Source of the DNA: Duganella zoogloeoides | GTDB taxonomy: Bacteria > Pseudomonadota > Gammaproteobacteria > Burkholderiales > Burkholderiaceae_D | Length of the DNA: 64,000 nucleotides | Assembly (NCBI RefSeq): GCF_034479515.1 | Contig: NZ_CP140152.1 | Location: forward strand, 5,518,001 to 5,582,000 | Direction of reading: 5' to 3' | The notes under the pieces: generated by a model | The model's input: the letters and a program-made list of their open reading frames with translations, nothing else | Database searches by the model: none | Told to the model about the DNA's origin: nothing | Position numbers and translations under genes: made by a program | In this document: piece after piece, positions 61,872 through 64,000 of the stretch | Numbering within the stretch: the stretch's first letter is position 1 | Layout of the letters: each line of letters opens with the position of its first letter

Positions 61872-63509
61872 TTATCCTATTTTGCGTGCGGTGTTGATCA
61901 CATTGATGCCGTTGAAGCGCGTGGTGGGCGAACCGTGCGACACGGCGCTGACCTGGCTCGGCTGGCCCTTGCCGTCGAAGAAGGAGCCGCCCATGCGCCA
62001 GTCGCGCGCATCGCACAGCGCCGTGCAGGCGTTCCAGAACTCCTGGGTGTTCGATTGGTAGGCCACGTCTTCGAGCTGGTTGCCGATCTTGCCGTTCCTG
62101 ATCTCGAAATACAGCTGGCCGCCGAACTGGAAGTTGTAGCGCTGCTGGTCGATCGAGAACGAGCCGCGGCCGAGGATGTAAATCCCCTTCTTGACATCCT
62201 TGACCATCTCGTCGGGCGTCAGCTGCTTCTTGCCCGCCGCCAGGGAGACGTTGGGCATGCGCTGGAACTGCACGCTGCTCCAGCTGTCCGCGTACGAGCA
62301 GCCTTGCGATTCCTTCTCGCCGATGACGTGAGCCTGGTCGCGCGTGGCCTGGTAGTTGACCAGGATGCCGTCCTTGATGATGTCCCAGCGCTTGGCCGGC
62401 ACTCCCTCGTCGTCGTAACCGACGCAACCGAGCGACGCCGCGGTGGTGCGATCCGCGATGAAGTTGACGATATCGGAGCCGTACTTGAATTTCTTGCTTT
62501 GCCACTTGTCGAGCGTGGCAAAGCTGGTGCCGGCGTAGTTGGCTTCGTAGCCGAGCACGCGGTCCAGTTCCGTCGCGTGGCCCACCGACTCGTGGATGGT
62601 CAGGAACAGGTGTTCGGGCGAGAGCACCAGGTCGTACTTGCCCGGCTCCACCGACTTGGCGGTGAGCTTTTCGCGCGCCTGGCGCCCGGCCGCACGGGCG
62701 TCCTCGATCAGGTCATACGAACCGTTGTACAGCGTGGTCACGCCGCCGGCCGCCTTGAGCTTGTGCTCGGGACGGGCGTCGAAGAATTCATAACCCATCG
62801 CCACCGGCGACGACAATCCATCGCGGGTACGGAAGCGGTTACTGGCCTTGTCCACGGCAGTGGCGGTGAACGGCGACCACAAACGGTGCAAGTCCTGGTC
62901 GATGTAGGAGCCGTCGGTGGACGCAAAATACTTTTGCTGGTTGACCTGGAACAGGTTGGCCTGCATGAAGTTGGCGCCCGCTTCCAGGCCGGCCTTGTTG
63001 GCGGCGATCAGCAGTTCTGCCTTTTCCTTGATGGGCACCGCGCGCCAGTCCTTCTTGAACGGCGTGGCCCATGCCACGTCGCCCACGCCCTTGACGGGCG
63101 CCAGCACCACGGGTTCGAGCTGCAGCTTCGCATTGGCGCGGGCAATCGCCACGGCCTGGCGCGCGGCGTCGGCCACCGAGTCGAGCGTCATCACGTTGGT
63201 CGAGCAAAAGCCGTAGGCGCCGCCGGCGATCACGCGCACACCCACGCCGGACGACTCGGTGTTGACGATGTCTTCCACGTTGAGGTCGCGCGTGGTGATG
63301 AACTGGTTCAGGTAGCGGCCGATGCGCACGTCGCAGTAGCTGGCGCCGGCCTTGGTGGCCGCGTTGAGGGCGGCGTCGGCCAGCGACTTCTTGAACTGCA
63401 CGGCCATTGGGCTCAGCAACTCGTCGGCGGCGATGGCGTTACCGAAAACGGGGATCAGCAAGCTGCCGCCGGCGGCGGCGCTGACCTTTAAAAATGAACG
63501 TCGTTCCAC
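61872..63509 (-). CDS. TldD family metalloprotease with Tat-type signal
   Basis: The 545-residue protein has the zinc motif HESVGH (306-311) followed by ATELDR, as in TldD. Unlike cytoplasmic TldD it begins MERRSFLKVSAAAGGSLLIP, a twin-arginine motif (RRSFLK) plus a hydrophobic stretch and an Ala-rich cleavage region near residue 28. It is therefore predicted to be exported folded. It sits between two TldE-like genes (20 and 3 base gaps), so it probably forms heterodimers with one or both. Confidence 0.92.
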   Translation of the reverse strand: MERRSFLKVSAAAGGSLLIPVFGNAIAADELLSPMAVQFKKSLADAALNAATKAGASYCDVRIGRYLNQFITTRDLNVEDIVNTESSGVGVRVIAGGAYGFCSTNVMTLDSVADAARQAVAIARANAKLQLEPVVLAPVKGVGDVAWATPFKKDWRAVPIKEKAELLIAANKAGLEAGANFMQANLFQVNQQKYFASTDGSYIDQDLHRLWSPFTATAVDKASNRFRTRDGLSSPVAMGYEFFDARPEHKLKAAGGVTTLYNGSYDLIEDARAAGRQAREKLTAKSVEPGKYDLVLSPEHLFLTIHESVGHATELDRVLGYEANYAGTSFATLDKWQSKKFKYGSDIVNFIADRTTAASLGCVGYDDEGVPAKRWDIIKDGILVNYQATRDQAHVIGEKESQGCSYADSWSSVQFQRMPNVSLAAGKKQLTPDEMVKDVKKGIYILGRGSFSIDQQRYNFQFGGQLYFEIRNGKIGNQLEDVAYQSNTQEFWNACTALCDARDWRMGGSFFDGKGQPSQVSAVSHGSPTTRFNGINVINTARKIG

Positions 63510-63529
63510 TGATACTCCAAAAGTCTGTT

Positions 63530-64000
63530 TTAAACCGCGTCCGACAGCGACGTGAAATTGAAATCGCGCACGCGCATGGCCGGCACCAGCAACTGGTACG
63601 GCGATTCGTCGCCCGACAGGATTTCCGGCCGGCCCAGTTCATCGATATTGTTCAACATCGATACCGGGCTTTCGTTGAAGCGGAAGTTCTTGATCGGGTG
63701 CTTGATCTTGCCGTTCTCGATATAGAACGTGCCGTCGCGCGTCAAGCCCGTGAGCAGCACCGACTGCGGATCGACCATGCGGATATACCAGGTGCGCGTG
63801 ACCAGCACCCCTTTTTTAGTATTCGCAATCAGCTCCTCGGTGGATTTGTTGGTGCCGGCCATGATGATGTTGCCGGGCGCCCCCACTGCGCGCTGGCCCT
63901 GCTTCTTGGCCCAGTACATCGAGTAATTGAGATCCTGGACGCGGCCATTCTTGATCAGGTCCTGGCGTTCGCGCGCCAGCATCGAGCCGCCATCCCACGG
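63530..64000 (-). CDS. Second TldE-like protein (N-terminus beyond window)
   Basis: Only the last 156 codons are visible, entering at 64000 in frame as PWDGGS and ending at TAA in 63530-63532. The C-terminus has TRTWYIRMVDPQSVLLTGLT and IKHPIKNFRFNESPVSMLNN, nearly identical to the TldE-like protein at 60531-61868, ending in the same SLSDAV. Stretches of nearly 50 identical bases are shared. It is the first visible gene of the operon; its promoter lies outside the window. Confidence 0.93.
   Translation of the reverse strand, partial: PWDGGSMLARERQDLIKNGRVQDLNYSMYWAKKQGQRAVGAPGNIIMAGTNKSTEELIANTKKGVLVTRTWYIRMVDPQSVLLTGLTRDGTFYIENGKIKHPIKNFRFNESPVSMLNNIDELGRPEILSGDESPYQLLVPAMRVRDFNFTSLSDAV

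Overview
The window comes from the chromosome of a betaproteobacterium, most likely an Oxalobacteraceae member near Massilia, Duganella or Janthinobacterium. This is inferred from the ribosomal protein sequences, the GC-rich accessory genes, two PEP-CTERM proteins (one of the FxDxF type) and several large TonB-dependent receptors. No tRNA, rRNA, CRISPR array, phage gene or transposase gene was recognised.

Region 1 (1-14.3 kb, minus strand) holds the S10, spc and alpha ribosomal operons in standard order from rplC to rplQ, with secY, infA, rpmJ and rpoA. The noncoding gaps carry structure: a promoter and possible pseudoknot before rpsD, a hairpin-plus-T-run between rpsD and rpoA, a tandem hairpin repeat between rpoA and rplQ, and a 109-base structured repeat between rpsK and rpsD.

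Region 2 (14.3-24.7 kb) is about 10 kb of accessory DNA lying between rpsJ and rplC, which are adjacent in most bacteria. It holds a PEP-CTERM protein, a DUF817 membrane protein, a TonB-dependent receptor, and a second receptor followed by SapC-family and cupin-like genes. rpsJ ends at a strong terminator and rplC has its own candidate promoter, so the S10 operon is split.

Region 3 (24.7-29.8 kb, minus) is the str operon rpsL-rpsG-fusA-tuf-rpsJ with a good sigma-70 promoter. Divergent from it is a phosphoethanolamine transferase-like gene.

Region 4 (31.7-38.5 kb, minus) has a four-gene operon (SDR/DoxX fusion, DUF2269, GbsR/MarR regulator, TIGR01777 epimerase) behind two copies of ATTTCTGT-N4-ACAGAAAT, a chemotaxis receptor, and a membrane-bound MutS-like ATPase whose first 23 codons are out of frame.

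Region 5 (38.5-46.1 kb, plus) is a six-gene export module: membrane-fusion protein, ABC ATPase, two FtsX-like permeases, sigma-54 response regulator and histidine kinase. A sigma-54 promoter and phased CGGACAC repeats lie in front, which suggests autoregulation.

Region 6 (46.3-52.8 kb) has an FxDxF PEP-CTERM protein, a spermidine-synthase-like protein, a third TonB receptor, the second copy of the structured repeat, and a divergent MocR regulator/pyridoxamine-oxidase-like pair.

Region 7 (52.8-64.0 kb, minus) is a tightly coupled operon of at least nine genes: TldE-like (partial), Tat-signal TldD, TldE-like, DUF4159, MoxR, DUF58, BatA-like, a large DUF4175-like membrane protein with a His-rich segment, and a membrane-anchored protein. 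It looks like a MoxR/VWA-type envelope system combined with TldD/TldE proteases and continues past the window end.
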